64,000 bases of DNA from assembly GCA_047833665.1 (NCBI GenBank), contig CP181261.1:1736001-1800000 (forward strand). The letters run 5' to 3'. Shown here piece after piece: positions 46,012 to 54,742 of this stretch (positions are counted from its first letter, which is position 1; the number at the start of each line of letters is the position of its first letter). The notes beneath the pieces are model-generated. The model was given only the letters and a program-made list of their open reading frames with translations. It did not search any database and was not told the origin of the DNA. The DNA comes from Caproicibacter sp047833665. Lineage in GTDB: Bacteria > Bacillota > Clostridia > Oscillospirales > Acutalibacteraceae. The translations under genes were made by a program, and so were the position numbers.

Positions 46012-46769
46012 ATTCCTTGCACCCCCATATGGTTAATCATGCTGGCTAAATAGCCGGCGCCGAAACCGTTATCAATATTTACGACACTGACACCACTGGC
46101 ACAGGAATTGAGCATGCTCAACAGTGCCGACAAACCGCCAAAATTGGCTCCGTAACCTACGCTGGTAGGCACTGCGATGACCGGACAGTCAACCAATCCG
46201 CCGATGACGCTGGCCAGAGCTCCCTCCATGCCTGCAATGGCAATAACCACCCTAGCCGACATGAGCTCATCCAGGTGAGCCAGTAGTCTGTGCAGTCCGG
46301 CCACTCCCACGTCATAAAGTCGTACCACCTCATTGCCCAGCGCTTGCGCAGTCAATGTTGCCTCTTCCGCTACAGGCATATCGCTAGTACCACCGGTAGC
46401 TACCACGATCTTTCCATTCCCATCAGGCACGGGCATGTCGCCCACAATACCAACATGCCCCATTTCATGGTACTCCAGAGGAATCCGCTCATTCACTACC
46501 TTAGCTGCCGCCGGATCCAAACGAGTGATCAGCACCGTTTTTTGCCCACGCTCCAGCAGTGCCAAGGAAATCTTCGTGATCTGTTCCGGCGTTTTTCCGG
46601 CGCCGTAAACCACTTCAGCCACTCCTTGGCGCAATGCACGATGATGGTCTAATTTGGCAAACCCTAAATCTTCAAAGGGTGCTTCCTTGAGGCGCAGCAA
46701 AGCTGTTTCAATGTCAATTGTGCCGGCTGCAACCTGCTCCAGCAAGGCACGAGCTTCCTTTTGTTCCAT
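46008..46769 (-). CDS. larB: Nickel-pincer cofactor biosynthesis carboxylase LarB
   Basis: 253 residues; carboxylates and hydrolyses nicotinic acid adenine dinucleotide to start cofactor synthesis. An AIR-carboxylase-like domain is visible: VVATGGTSDMPVAEEA, VVIAIAGMEGALASVIGGL, VPTSVGYGANFGG. The start at 46769 follows GAGGTAAGG and lies 4 bases after the larE stop; an upstream frame start at 46808 is inside larE. Confidence 0.94.
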   Translation of the reverse strand: MEQKEARALLEQVAAGTIDIETALLRLKEAPFEDLGFAKLDHHRALRQGVAEVVYGAGKTPEQITKISLALLERGQKTVLITRLDPAAAKVVNERIPLEYHEMGHVGIVGDMPVPDGNGKIVVATGGTSDMPVAEEATLTAQALGNEVVRLYDVGVAGLHRLLAHLDELMSARVVIAIAGMEGALASVIGGLVDCPVIAVPTSVGYGANFGGLSALLSMLNSCASGVSVVNIDNGFGAGYLASMINHMGVQGI

Positions 46770-46773
46770 ATCC

Positions 46774-47517
46774 TTACCTCGTTTCCAAATCCAGTAATAC
46801 CGCTTCAAAATCCGGGCGCAATTGAGAAAGGATTTCTTCTCGTCTCTCCAAGATCTTATTCAGCTGTTCCGATTTTACTTGAATTCGAGCCGCGTCATGA
46901 TAAACCCGCACTCGGAAATCCCAAAAGCCCATGGAAAATAGAGCTTTTTCCGCCCGTTCCACCCGTGACAAAAGATCTGCGGTCAGGCGCTGTCCTGTGC
47001 GAATTCGCGTAGCAAGACAAGCATAGGCAGGCTTATCCCATGTGAACAATCCCGCTTCTTTAGAGAGCCGACGAATTTCCGCCTTGGTCAGCCCGCATTC
47101 CCGCAGTGGCGATCGTACCCCCAACTCCTTCAGTGCACGCATACCTGGCCGGTCACTTTCATCATCGGAAGCATTGGTTCCGTCAAGCAGCAAATCATAT
47201 CCATCTTTTAAGGCACGTTCGCGCAACAGACCAAACAATGCTGTCTTACAGTGATAACAGCGATCGGATGGATTGGATGCCACCGCGTCATTTGAAAGTA
47301 CATCATGCTCAATAACCGTAATCTGTACACCCAGTTTTCGGCCTAAACGCAGTGCATCCTCGAGTTCAAAATTCGGCTGAAAAGCGGTTTTGATAAAATA
47401 TGGACGTATATCCGCGCCAGAATGTACTGCCGCCCACAACAGGTAAGACGAATCCACTCCCCCCGAAAAGCCCATGGCTGCCCGGGGATGTTGTTGAAAA
47501 AAAGTATCTAGTGTCAT
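46774..47517 (-). CDS. larE: ATP-dependent sulfur transferase LarE
   Basis: 247 residues; PP-loop ATPase (MGFSGGVDSSYLLWAA) that sulfurates the carboxylated pyridinium intermediate. Three cysteines, two in RCYHCK and one in AYACLATRI, fit the cluster-binding LarE type that passes on a sulfide from a [4Fe-4S] cluster, instead of the sacrificial single-cysteine type. Stop-start overlap (TAATG) with nikO. Confidence 0.93.
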   Translation of the reverse strand: MTLDTFFQQHPRAAMGFSGGVDSSYLLWAAVHSGADIRPYFIKTAFQPNFELEDALRLGRKLGVQITVIEHDVLSNDAVASNPSDRCYHCKTALFGLLRERALKDGYDLLLDGTNASDDESDRPGMRALKELGVRSPLRECGLTKAEIRRLSKEAGLFTWDKPAYACLATRIRTGQRLTADLLSRVERAEKALFSMGFWDFRVRVYHDAARIQVKSEQLNKILERREEILSQLRPDFEAVLLDLETR

Positions 47518-48236
47518 TATATATCCTCCTTGACACCAATAGCCTCGACACCACCCTCATCCATTTTTTGTTTGTCATACAAAAGATATTCCGACGCTCC
47601 ATCAGCAAACAGAGAGCCCTTTCTGATGAGTACTGACCTTGGGCATACCTCTGCCGCAAACAACAAGTCATGGGTAGCGATAAGCATGGTATGAGGCAAA
47701 GACTTAAGAATATGAATTAAATTACGACGAGCCTTAGGGTCCAAAAAAGCTGTTGGTTCATCCAATACCAGCATGGATGGGTTCATAGCCAACACTGTAG
47801 CCAATGCTGCCAGTCTTTTTTCTCCTCCTGACAACTTCAGCGCGGTCCGCTTTTCTAAATGCCGGATATGGAGTAAATCCAATTGCTCTTCCACCCGTTG
47901 ATGCACTGTCTCCTCATCCAGCCCCAAATTTCGTGGACCAAAAGCAATGTCATCATAAATAGTGGGAAAAATAAGCTGATCGTCAGGATTCTGAAATACG
48001 ACGCCGATTTTGGTACGAATCTTGCTTACTGTCTGTTTCGTCAGCGTTATCCCATCCACCGTAATAGCCCCAGTCGAAGGCAGAATTCCCACCAATGCTA
48101 GCAACAGTGATGTTTTTCCCGCGCCGTTTGCACCAATTAAAGCTACACGTTTCCCTCTATGTATTGTCAAATCAAAACGATCCACCGCCACGGTACTGTC
48201 TGGGTATGTTACACTCAAGTTCCTAATTTTCAGCAT
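47517..48236 (-). CDS. nikO: Energy-coupling ATPase of a nickel ECF transporter (NikO/CbiO type)
   Basis: 239 residues: Walker A GANGAGKTS, Q-loop FQNPDDQLIFPTIYDDIAFGP (the ECF-type pattern), LSGGEKRLAALATVLAMNP signature and LVLDEPTAFLD. Powers the NikMN-NikQ importer. One-base overlaps on both sides (TAATG) show tight coupling. Longer upstream frame is spurious. Confidence 0.92.
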   Translation of the reverse strand: MLKIRNLSVTYPDSTVAVDRFDLTIHRGKRVALIGANGAGKTSLLLALVGILPSTGAITVDGITLTKQTVSKIRTKIGVVFQNPDDQLIFPTIYDDIAFGPRNLGLDEETVHQRVEEQLDLLHIRHLEKRTALKLSGGEKRLAALATVLAMNPSMLVLDEPTAFLDPKARRNLIHILKSLPHTMLIATHDLLFAAEVCPRSVLIRKGSLFADGASEYLLYDKQKMDEGGVEAIGVKEDI

Positions 48237-49033
48237 TACAATCCCTTTCCCAGCAACATAGGCACATCCACCAAGCGAAACAGCACAGAGAAACCAGAGA
48301 CTGCAATGAAAAACACCCAATCCTCCACCTGTAACGGATGTTTTGTTTGATTTACGTCCCGCAGAGCATATCCTCGGCATCTCATAGCTTGATAGACTCG
48401 CTCTGCACGATCAAAACTGCGCAGCAGCAGTTGCCCAACAATGGGGCCCATATGCCTCATATTCGGCCTCTTCGTTCCTGGGTAGCGCAGTAGATACGCC
48501 GTCACCATGGATGAGCCTTCCTCCACAAGAACACTTATATACCGATAAGTCATCTCAAAAAGAACTACGAAAATGTTCGGTATTCGAAGACGGCGCAGCT
48601 GATCCGTTAATTGAATAAATGGCGTCACTGCCACCAGACTTAATACTGCAGCCACACACAGTATTGTGCGCATCAAAATGCTCATTAGGGAAACTGCCCC
48701 TGCACTGATGGTGATGCTTCCAAAACGCCATAGCTCCACTCGATCCAAATACAGATTGCTGATTCCCGCAAAAAGGCAAAAAGGCACAGCCACCAGCGTC
48801 CGTCGGAAAATCAATCTATAAGGAACCTCCGCAAGCGCCAACACCACAGCAGGGTAAAACAGATATGGCATTAGCTGCCATACGGCATACCGGCCAAAAG
48901 AAACCAAACACACCAAAAATACTGCCGTAGCTGCCAACTTTGCTAGAGGATGGATCCGGTGAATGATCGTGTTGCCTGAGGCAAGCTGCTCAAGTGCGTG
49001 CAGCTGTCCCAAAGCGTTACGCATATCTGCCAT
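48236..49033 (-). CDS. nikQ: ECF transporter transmembrane component NikQ/CbiQ
   Basis: 265 residues with five to six helices and the two coupling motifs of T components, LRRLRIPNIFVVLFEMTYRY and SFDRAERVYQAMRCRGY, each carrying an A/G-R-G-like coupling segment. Couples the ATPase to the substrate-binding NikMN. Assigned to nickel because of the lar genes in the same operon; cobalt is the alternative. Confidence 0.9.
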   Translation of the reverse strand: MADMRNALGQLHALEQLASGNTIIHRIHPLAKLAATAVFLVCLVSFGRYAVWQLMPYLFYPAVVLALAEVPYRLIFRRTLVAVPFCLFAGISNLYLDRVELWRFGSITISAGAVSLMSILMRTILCVAAVLSLVAVTPFIQLTDQLRRLRIPNIFVVLFEMTYRYISVLVEEGSSMVTAYLLRYPGTKRPNMRHMGPIVGQLLLRSFDRAERVYQAMRCRGYALRDVNQTKHPLQVEDWVFFIAVSGFSVLFRLVDVPMLLGKGL

Positions 49034-49044
49034 ATATCCATCCC

Positions 49045-50052
49045 CTACTTAGAGTTTTCTTTGCGTTTTTTGATTAGCAGAATCATAAGTCCCGCTCCTC
49101 CGGCCAAAACAAAGGTAAGAACGCCTCCTACTAATCCGGATAAAGAGGTACCGGAACCTTTACCATCAGGGAAATCATAATCGGGCAGCACAGCTGTTTG
49201 GTTTTGAATTCCGGCTGCGACACGATGCAGACTGTCGTCTCGTTCCCATTCTGAGTTTCCTGACGATACTTTTTCTATGGACCACTCCAGCCCATCTGGA
49301 TAAACCGAAGAAAACAATGACAATCCGCTGCCTAACAAAACCGACAAAATGGCCAGCACTGTTATCATCTTCTTCCGAGATGTACGAACCGGAAGTGCCT
49401 TGCGCTCCAAAGCGTTTTTCAAAATCTCCGGGCGCGTTCTAAAAACAAAAACCAGTGTAGCGGCAGTCACAATGCCTTCCACCAAACCGATAGCTAAGTG
49501 AATAGGCTGCATCACCATTAAAAATTGAGTGGTGGATAACTCTGTAACACCGGATACGGTGGTCTCCAAAACCACACTAAGCGCTCCTAGCTGAAGCCCG
49601 ATTACCACTGATAATATAGATGCCAATGTCAATCGTCGGGTATTCAGACCCTTTCGCAGAAGAGGTCGGAACAGCAGTGGGTAGACGATAAGACATGGAA
49701 TGACTCCCATATTAAAAATGTTGCACCCCAGCGCAAGCAGTCCTCCATCAGCAAAAAATAAACACTGAATCATCAGTACCGCTGTCATCGTTAACAGTGC
49801 AGGATATCCGCCAAGTAACCCTGAAAGTAACACGCCACCGGTGATGTGCCCACTGGAACCGGTAGCTGGAATGGTAAAATTGATCATCTGAGCGGCAAAA
49901 ACAAACGAACCTGTAACCGCCATGACAGGCAACTGTTTTTCAGTCAATTCCTGATGTTTGATTTTAGCTGTGGAAACAGCAATAGAACCTGTGCTTAGCG
50001 CCCACATGCCCAACCCCACAGCAGGAGAAAGCAGCGCATCTGCCATATGCAT
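49045..50052 (-). CDS. nikMN: Nickel ECF transporter substrate-binding component, fused NikM-NikN
   Basis: 335 residues. The mature N-terminus MHMADALLSP provides the Met-His metal site. The NikM part has GSSGHITGGVLLSGLLGGYPAL and MQPIHLAIGLVEGIV. From about residue 225 a NikN-like part adds a helix, an extracytoplasmic loop and a last helix before a KKRK end. The start at 50052 follows GGGGGAG and gives the conserved MHMAD; a longer frame to 50094 lacks that. First gene of the operon. Confidence 0.92.
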   Translation of the reverse strand: MHMADALLSPAVGLGMWALSTGSIAVSTAKIKHQELTEKQLPVMAVTGSFVFAAQMINFTIPATGSSGHITGGVLLSGLLGGYPALLTMTAVLMIQCLFFADGGLLALGCNIFNMGVIPCLIVYPLLFRPLLRKGLNTRRLTLASILSVVIGLQLGALSVVLETTVSGVTELSTTQFLMVMQPIHLAIGLVEGIVTAATLVFVFRTRPEILKNALERKALPVRTSRKKMITVLAILSVLLGSGLSLFSSVYPDGLEWSIEKVSSGNSEWERDDSLHRVAAGIQNQTAVLPDYDFPDGKGSGTSLSGLVGGVLTFVLAGGAGLMILLIKKRKENSK

Positions 50053-50076
50053 TTTGAAACTCCCCCTATAACAAAA

Positions 50077-50130
50077 TTGCCATAAAGGCGTCACTTTTCC
50101 TACCGGGAAATGTGACCACCTTCATGGCAA
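50077..50130 (-). promoter_or_regulatory. Long hairpin just upstream of the nikMN ribosome site
   Basis: Nested complementary segments TTGCCATGAAGG / CCTTTATGGCAA and GTCACATTTCC / GGAAAAGTGAC make a stem of more than 20 bp with a CGGTA loop, ending about 15 bases before the GGGGGAG site. It could control translation or processing. Confidence 0.6.
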
Positions 50131-50178
50131 CCATTCCATTCAATAACAGATTATGAACAAATATCTACCAAAATTTTC

Positions 50179-50350
50179 GCCCACTTCAGCAGGCTCGTCC
50201 GTCTCCATGCGGACGCAATACTTTCTGTGTTTCAGGCCCAACTTGGAAATAGAAAATTATTTGACTCGGCTGTGTACGCAACCCCTGCCGCAAACATTGT
50301 GTTTGTGACTCTATATATTGCTAAACCTGTCTTGACTCCCATGACACAGC
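50179..50350 (-). ncRNA. Structured 5' leader of the nik-lar operon, possible riboswitch
   Basis: Between the promoter and the long hairpin the leader contains two adjacent hairpins, CGTCCG/CGGACG (50196-50215) and GCCTGC-TGAA-GTGGGC (50179-50194). It also has three GAGTCA elements and a CGGC/GCCG pairing further upstream. I do not recognise it as a NiCo, cobalamin or Moco riboswitch. The stretch 50053-50476 has no gene. Confidence 0.4.
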
Positions 50351-50356
50351 ATCCAT

Positions 50357-50385
50357 ATTCTACCACATCCAAACGAAATTGACAA
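50357..50385 (-). promoter_or_regulatory. Promoter of the nik-lar operon
   Basis: TTGTCA (50385-50380), 17 bases, TAGAAT (50362-50357) on the minus strand, about 300 bases before the nikMN start codon. Confidence 0.7.
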
Positions 50386-50476
50386 TACTTTGTCTGCAAA
50401 ATGAAAATCATCAAATAATCAGATTGATATCGGCAAAATATGCTATATAACTGATCTTTTATCTTTATTTTTCAGT

Positions 50477-52108
50477 TTACTCAGAGATTGAAAGCTGTTC
50501 ATTGTTGCTGTTGTGATATTCTTTTGCAGCAGCAATCAAGCCTTGGAAAAGCGGATGGGGACGATTGGGCCGAGACTTAAATTCCGGATGAAACTGAGCA
50601 CCCATAAACCACGGATGTTCGGGAATTTCCATCATTTCGACAATGCGGTCATCCGGAGATCTTCCGCAGAAAACAACGCCTGCCTTTTCAAATTGATCCC
50701 TATAATCATTATTGACCTCAAAGCGGTGACGATGTCTTTCATAGATCAACGGAACATTTCCATACAGCTTGTACGCTTTTGTTCCCTTTTGAAGTTTGCA
50801 AGGATATTTGCCAAGCCGCATAGTGCCGCCAAGCTGTACCACATCTTTCTGTTCCGGCATCAAGTCAATAACCGGATGATCACTCTGCGGATCAAACTCG
50901 GCAGAATTTGCATCTGTAAGACCCATAGCATAGCGTGCATATTCCACAAGTGCAAGCTGCATACCAAGGCAAATACCTAAAAACGGTATATTGTTAACGC
51001 GGGCATAATGAATCGCAGTAATTTTCCCCTCAATTCCTCTTTGACCAAATCCGCCCGGAACCAGAACACCGTCCACATCTGCAAGTACCTCCGAAACATT
51101 ATCCGTACTAATTGTTTCGGAATCAACCCATTTAATGTTCACTTTTACCTTGTTTCCAAATCCGCCGTGGGTCAAAGCTTCCGCAACACTTAAGTAAGCA
51201 TCGTGGAGTTCAATATATTTTCCGACTAACGCAATGGTAACACTGTCGGTTAAAGACATAGCTGTATTTACCATTGAAATCCATTCTGTTAAATCGGGGC
51301 CGGGTGTATCCAACCCAAAATGCTTGCAGACAATGTCGTCGAGCTTCTCTTCACGCAGTGCCAACGGAACAGAATACAAAAGCGGAAGATCCAGATTTTC
51401 AATCACACAGTTTTCTTCTACATTGCAGAACAGAGCAATCTTTTTCTTTATGTCCGTTCCAATCTTTTTGTCCGACCGAAGTACAATAATATCGGGCTGA
51501 ATCCCAATGGACAAAAGTTCCTTGACACTGTGCTGAGTCGGTTTGGATTTATGCTCATGGGAACAAGCAAGGTACGGAACCAAAGTGACATGAACAAATA
51601 GACAATTGCTGCGCCCCACTTCCGTAGCGAACTGACGAAAAGCTTCTAAAAACGGCAGACTTTCAATATCACCTACAGTTCCGCCCACTTCTATAATCGC
51701 CACATCCACATTCTCTTTGCCGGCATAAATGCGGGATTTGATTTCATTGGTAATGTGCGGAATCACCTGTACAGTTCCGCCGCCGTAATCTCCATTGCGT
51801 TCTTTCTGAATGACATTCCAGTACACACGGCCTGATGTCACATTGCTGTTCTGCGTCAAGTTCTCATCAATAAAACGCTCATAATGGCCCAAATCCAAAT
51901 CTGTTTCGGCTCCGTCGTCAGTAACAAAGACTTCCCCATGCTGAAACGGATTCATCGTACCTGGGTCGACATTTAAATAAGGATCGAATTTTTGCATTGT
52001 GATTCTCAGGCCTCTGGATTTCAAAAGACGCCCCAGAGACGCCGCAGTAATCCCCTTACCAAGACCTGACACAACACCGCCTGTTACAAATACATACTTT
52101 GTTGCCAT
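50477..52108 (-). CDS. pyrG: CTP synthase
   Basis: 543 residues; UTP + ATP + glutamine gives CTP. Synthetase domain starts KYVFVTGGVVSGLGKGITAAS; the glutamine amidotransferase domain has the PFLGICLGMQLALVEYAR nucleophile elbow and a C-terminal FHPEF. The start at 52108 follows GGAGGG. Supplies CTP, also consumed by LarC. Single gene. Confidence 0.97.
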   Translation of the reverse strand: MATKYVFVTGGVVSGLGKGITAASLGRLLKSRGLRITMQKFDPYLNVDPGTMNPFQHGEVFVTDDGAETDLDLGHYERFIDENLTQNSNVTSGRVYWNVIQKERNGDYGGGTVQVIPHITNEIKSRIYAGKENVDVAIIEVGGTVGDIESLPFLEAFRQFATEVGRSNCLFVHVTLVPYLACSHEHKSKPTQHSVKELLSIGIQPDIIVLRSDKKIGTDIKKKIALFCNVEENCVIENLDLPLLYSVPLALREEKLDDIVCKHFGLDTPGPDLTEWISMVNTAMSLTDSVTIALVGKYIELHDAYLSVAEALTHGGFGNKVKVNIKWVDSETISTDNVSEVLADVDGVLVPGGFGQRGIEGKITAIHYARVNNIPFLGICLGMQLALVEYARYAMGLTDANSAEFDPQSDHPVIDLMPEQKDVVQLGGTMRLGKYPCKLQKGTKAYKLYGNVPLIYERHRHRFEVNNDYRDQFEKAGVVFCGRSPDDRIVEMMEIPEHPWFMGAQFHPEFKSRPNRPHPLFQGLIAAAKEYHNSNNEQLSISE

Positions 52109-52161
52109 ATTGCCCTCCATCATCTATCTATAATTATTTCACTGTCAGCCGCATTTATCAA

Positions 52162-52203
52162 TAAAAAAAGGATATCGCCCATTTACAAATTTTCAAGGGC
52201 GAT
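52162..52203 (-). terminator. Terminator after the DUF4870-like gene
   Basis: ATCGCCC/GGGCGAT stem followed by a T7 run on the minus strand, between the DUF4870-like gene and pyrG. Confidence 0.8.
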
Positions 52204-52215
52204 AAATCTATGGAA

Positions 52216-52755
52216 TTAATGTACAATAGTAAACAGGTTTCCAATAAGCGGCAGCGGTTCTTTTTTCCCCTGCAGTGCATGAACCACTCCAATAATAATA
52301 TAGGAAACCACCAAACACCACCCTGCCAAAGAAAGTAATCCGCCAAACAGGCCTCCCATCCAATAAAATAGTCGAAATCCACCCAATACAAAGCCAAAAG
52401 CTATCTGTATAATAGCTTTTATGACGCCAATGGAAAACACGAGGGCAAATTCAAAAATACTGAGAATAATGCCTTGATTGACGTGAAAGATAACATTCGG
52501 ATTCTTTCTGTCGGCAAACAACCCCACCAGCCAAAGAATACCGATATACGAAAGAGCGGAAAATGCTTTTTCATCATTTGGAATAGGAGCTCCATTTCCC
52601 GGATTTTTTCTCTGCCAGTTCTGTGGCTGCCCCGTATAAGGATCTCGGTAAGTGCGTTCCCAATTTGGAGCGGAACCTGCATAAGGTCGTCCATAACCGG
52701 ATGGTTGCTCATCAGCATTGGTTTTGCCCTGTCCGTTTTGATTTCTCTCATCCAT
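52216..52755 (-). CDS. DUF4870-like small membrane protein
   Basis: 179 residues: a polar Asn/Gly/Pro-rich N-terminal third, then DEKAFSALSYIGILWLVGLFAD and three further helices with NPNVIFHVNQGI, the DUF4870/Tic20-like pattern, and GVVHALQGKKEPLPLIG at the end. Function unknown. It lies 12 bases after the cyclophilin gene, so it is probably co-transcribed. Confidence 0.82.
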   Translation of the reverse strand: MDERNQNGQGKTNADEQPSGYGRPYAGSAPNWERTYRDPYTGQPQNWQRKNPGNGAPIPNDEKAFSALSYIGILWLVGLFADRKNPNVIFHVNQGIILSIFEFALVFSIGVIKAIIQIAFGFVLGGFRLFYWMGGLFGGLLSLAGWCLVVSYIIIGVVHALQGKKEPLPLIGNLFTIVH

Positions 52756-52767
52756 AACGGAACAACA

Positions 52768-53574
52768 TCACCCCTCATACTTTACAATTTCGGCTTTTTG
52801 AATGATAACATCCTCATCCGGTCTACCTTGATCATTTGTAGGAACAGACGCGATTTTGTCCACTACATCTAAACCATCGAAAACTTGTCCAAACACCGTA
52901 TGGCCTTTTTCATCAATATTATAGTATCCGTCCAAGTGAGGATTTCCACCATATTTTTCATAAATTTTGCGGTATTGCTCCGTTACCTTGCTCATATCAA
53001 TCCATCCGGTGCCATACTGCGAAATAAATTCTTCCGGATTTTGCTGATACATCGCATAGGCCTGGTCAAAATAATCCCATCCCGCAAAAGCTGAAGCTGG
53101 AGCCTGATTAATAAAAAACTGGCTTCCGTTTGTGTCCTTGCCTGAATTCGCCATAGACACAGCCCCACGCAAATTCAACAAATTCCGATTAAATTCATCC
53201 TCAAATGGTTTGCCCCATATGCTTTCACCGCCGGTACCATCCCCTTTCGGGTCACCGGTCTGAATCATAAAATCTTTGATTACCCTGTGGAAAGTAAGAT
53301 TGTCGTAATAACCTTTTTGAATGAGTTCTTTAAAATTTTCCACAGCTTTTGGCGCTGCATCCGGGAACAATCGGATGCGAATTGTACCCAAACTAGTTTC
53401 CAAAACCGCGATTTGTTCGCCTTTCTGTGGGAGTTGCTTTTGATAACCAATCTCTTTGCCATCATCGGGCCGAATTCTTCCATCTGCCGAGGAAGACGTA
53501 CCGCCGGAACAAGCCACCAAAAACGACAAAAATAGACATATGCCAATAAAGAAAAGGCGGTTTCTTTTTGCCAT
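52768..53574 (-). CDS. Cyclophilin-type peptidyl-prolyl isomerase lipoprotein
   Basis: 268 residues. Lipobox FLVAC near residue 23 leads to a surface-anchored cyclophilin domain with NFKELIQKGYYDNLTFHRVI, IQTGDPKGDGTGG, MANSGKDTNGSQFFI and HTVFGQVFDGLDVVDKIA. An insert of about 50 residues lies after the SQFFI strand, longer than in minimal cyclophilins. Helps folding of secreted proteins. Start at 53574 behind AAAGGAA; a longer frame begins at 53610. Confidence 0.92.
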   Translation of the reverse strand: MAKRNRLFFIGICLFLSFLVACSGGTSSSADGRIRPDDGKEIGYQKQLPQKGEQIAVLETSLGTIRIRLFPDAAPKAVENFKELIQKGYYDNLTFHRVIKDFMIQTGDPKGDGTGGESIWGKPFEDEFNRNLLNLRGAVSMANSGKDTNGSQFFINQAPASAFAGWDYFDQAYAMYQQNPEEFISQYGTGWIDMSKVTEQYRKIYEKYGGNPHLDGYYNIDEKGHTVFGQVFDGLDVVDKIASVPTNDQGRPDEDVIIQKAEIVKYEG

Positions 53575-53756
53575 CTGCTCAAAATTCCTTTCAGAATCAA
53601 TATACCGCACTTGAAATCGCTATCTTATTTATTTTATAATAGAACCGACGCAGAATCAAGCATAGAAATCACTTTTTACATTTTGATAATTTTTTATAAC
53701 GTATGACGCATAAAAATATTGCATATAGATATATGAAGATAAAAGGAGGGAACAAA

Positions 53757-54692
53757 ATGTTTGAGTACTATCCGGAAGGTTGGACCATCGACACCCCTGA
53801 AAACCGTGCTGCAACGCAAAACATTTCCGCGGTTAACGACGCCTGCCGGGATGGACGAATTTTGGAAGGACGTGCGTTGGTTTGCGATAGTTCACATAAT
53901 CTGGTGGTAGACTTAGGATGCATGAAAGGAATTATTCCTCGTGAAGAAGGTGCTCTTGGGATTCGTGAGGGTACTACGCGGGATATTGCCATCATTTCCA
54001 GGGTCAACCGCCCTGTCTGTTTTCTTGTTACCGGGTTTGAGAAAAAAGCTGACGGAACCATTACGGCCATTCTTTCCCGGCGAGCCGCACAGGAAAAATG
54101 TTTGAAAGAATATATTTCAAAACTAGTCCCCGGCGATGTTATAGATGCACGAATTACACATCTTGAAAGTTTTGGTGCATTTGCAGATATCGGCTGCGGC
54201 ATTGTTGCTTTACTTCCAATTGATGCTATCTCCGTTTCGCGCATAGACCACCCAAAAGAACGTTTTACGGTCGGAATGGATATACGAGCGGTGCTTCATT
54301 CCATAGAGGGTAATCGGGTCACATTAAGTCACAAAGAACTTCTTGGTACATGGGAAGAAAATGTGTGCATGTTCTCCCCGGGCGAAACCGTTGCCGGAAT
54401 TGTGCGTTCCGTAGAATCTTATGGAATTTTTGTGGAACTTACCCCCAACCTTGCAGGGCTTGCGGAAACAAAAGACGATGTTTACCCCGGCCAACAAGCA
54501 AGCGTCTACATAAAAAGTATTATTCCCGACCGGATGAAAGTCAAATTAGCTATTGTGGATACGTTTGATTATTCCTACCGTCCTGCCCCTCCAAAATATT
54601 TCTTTAAAGGAAATCATATGGATCGATTCGTTTATTCCCCGCTTGGATGCACAAAAGAAATTATAACGGATTTTACAGCACATAAAGCATAA
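53757..54692 (+). CDS. S1 RNA-binding domain protein (ribosomal protein S1-like)
   Basis: 311 residues with three OB-like segments; two are clear S1 domains (VPGDVIDARITHLESFGAFADIG and SPGETVAGIVRSVESYGIFVEL). An N-terminal SAVNDACRDGRILEGRALVCD segment is a degenerate copy. Shorter than true S1 (four to six repeats), so a Gram-positive S1-like RNA-binding protein of unclear role. AAAAGGAGGG fixes the start. Monocistronic, with its own terminator. Confidence 0.82.
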   Translation: MFEYYPEGWTIDTPENRAATQNISAVNDACRDGRILEGRALVCDSSHNLVVDLGCMKGIIPREEGALGIREGTTRDIAIISRVNRPVCFLVTGFEKKADGTITAILSRRAAQEKCLKEYISKLVPGDVIDARITHLESFGAFADIGCGIVALLPIDAISVSRIDHPKERFTVGMDIRAVLHSIEGNRVTLSHKELLGTWEENVCMFSPGETVAGIVRSVESYGIFVELTPNLAGLAETKDDVYPGQQASVYIKSIIPDRMKVKLAIVDTFDYSYRPAPPKYFFKGNHMDRFVYSPLGCTKEIITDFTAHKA

Positions 54693-54708
54693 TAAAAGCA
54701 AAATATTT

Positions 54709-54742
54709 GACAGGCTGCTTTATTAGGCAGCCTGTCATTTTT
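54709..54742 (+). terminator. Terminator after the S1-like gene
   Basis: GACAGGCTGC pairs with GCAGCCTGTC around a TTTATTAG loop, followed by ATTTTTTA; its A-poor left side makes it mainly plus-strand. Confidence 0.88.

Noticed and set aside
50232..50414. A 36-60 codon minus-strand frame inside the nik-lar leader
   Set aside because: Its longest start lies upstream of the promoter, the internal ATG has no ribosome site, and the region folds into hairpins; treated as leader RNA.
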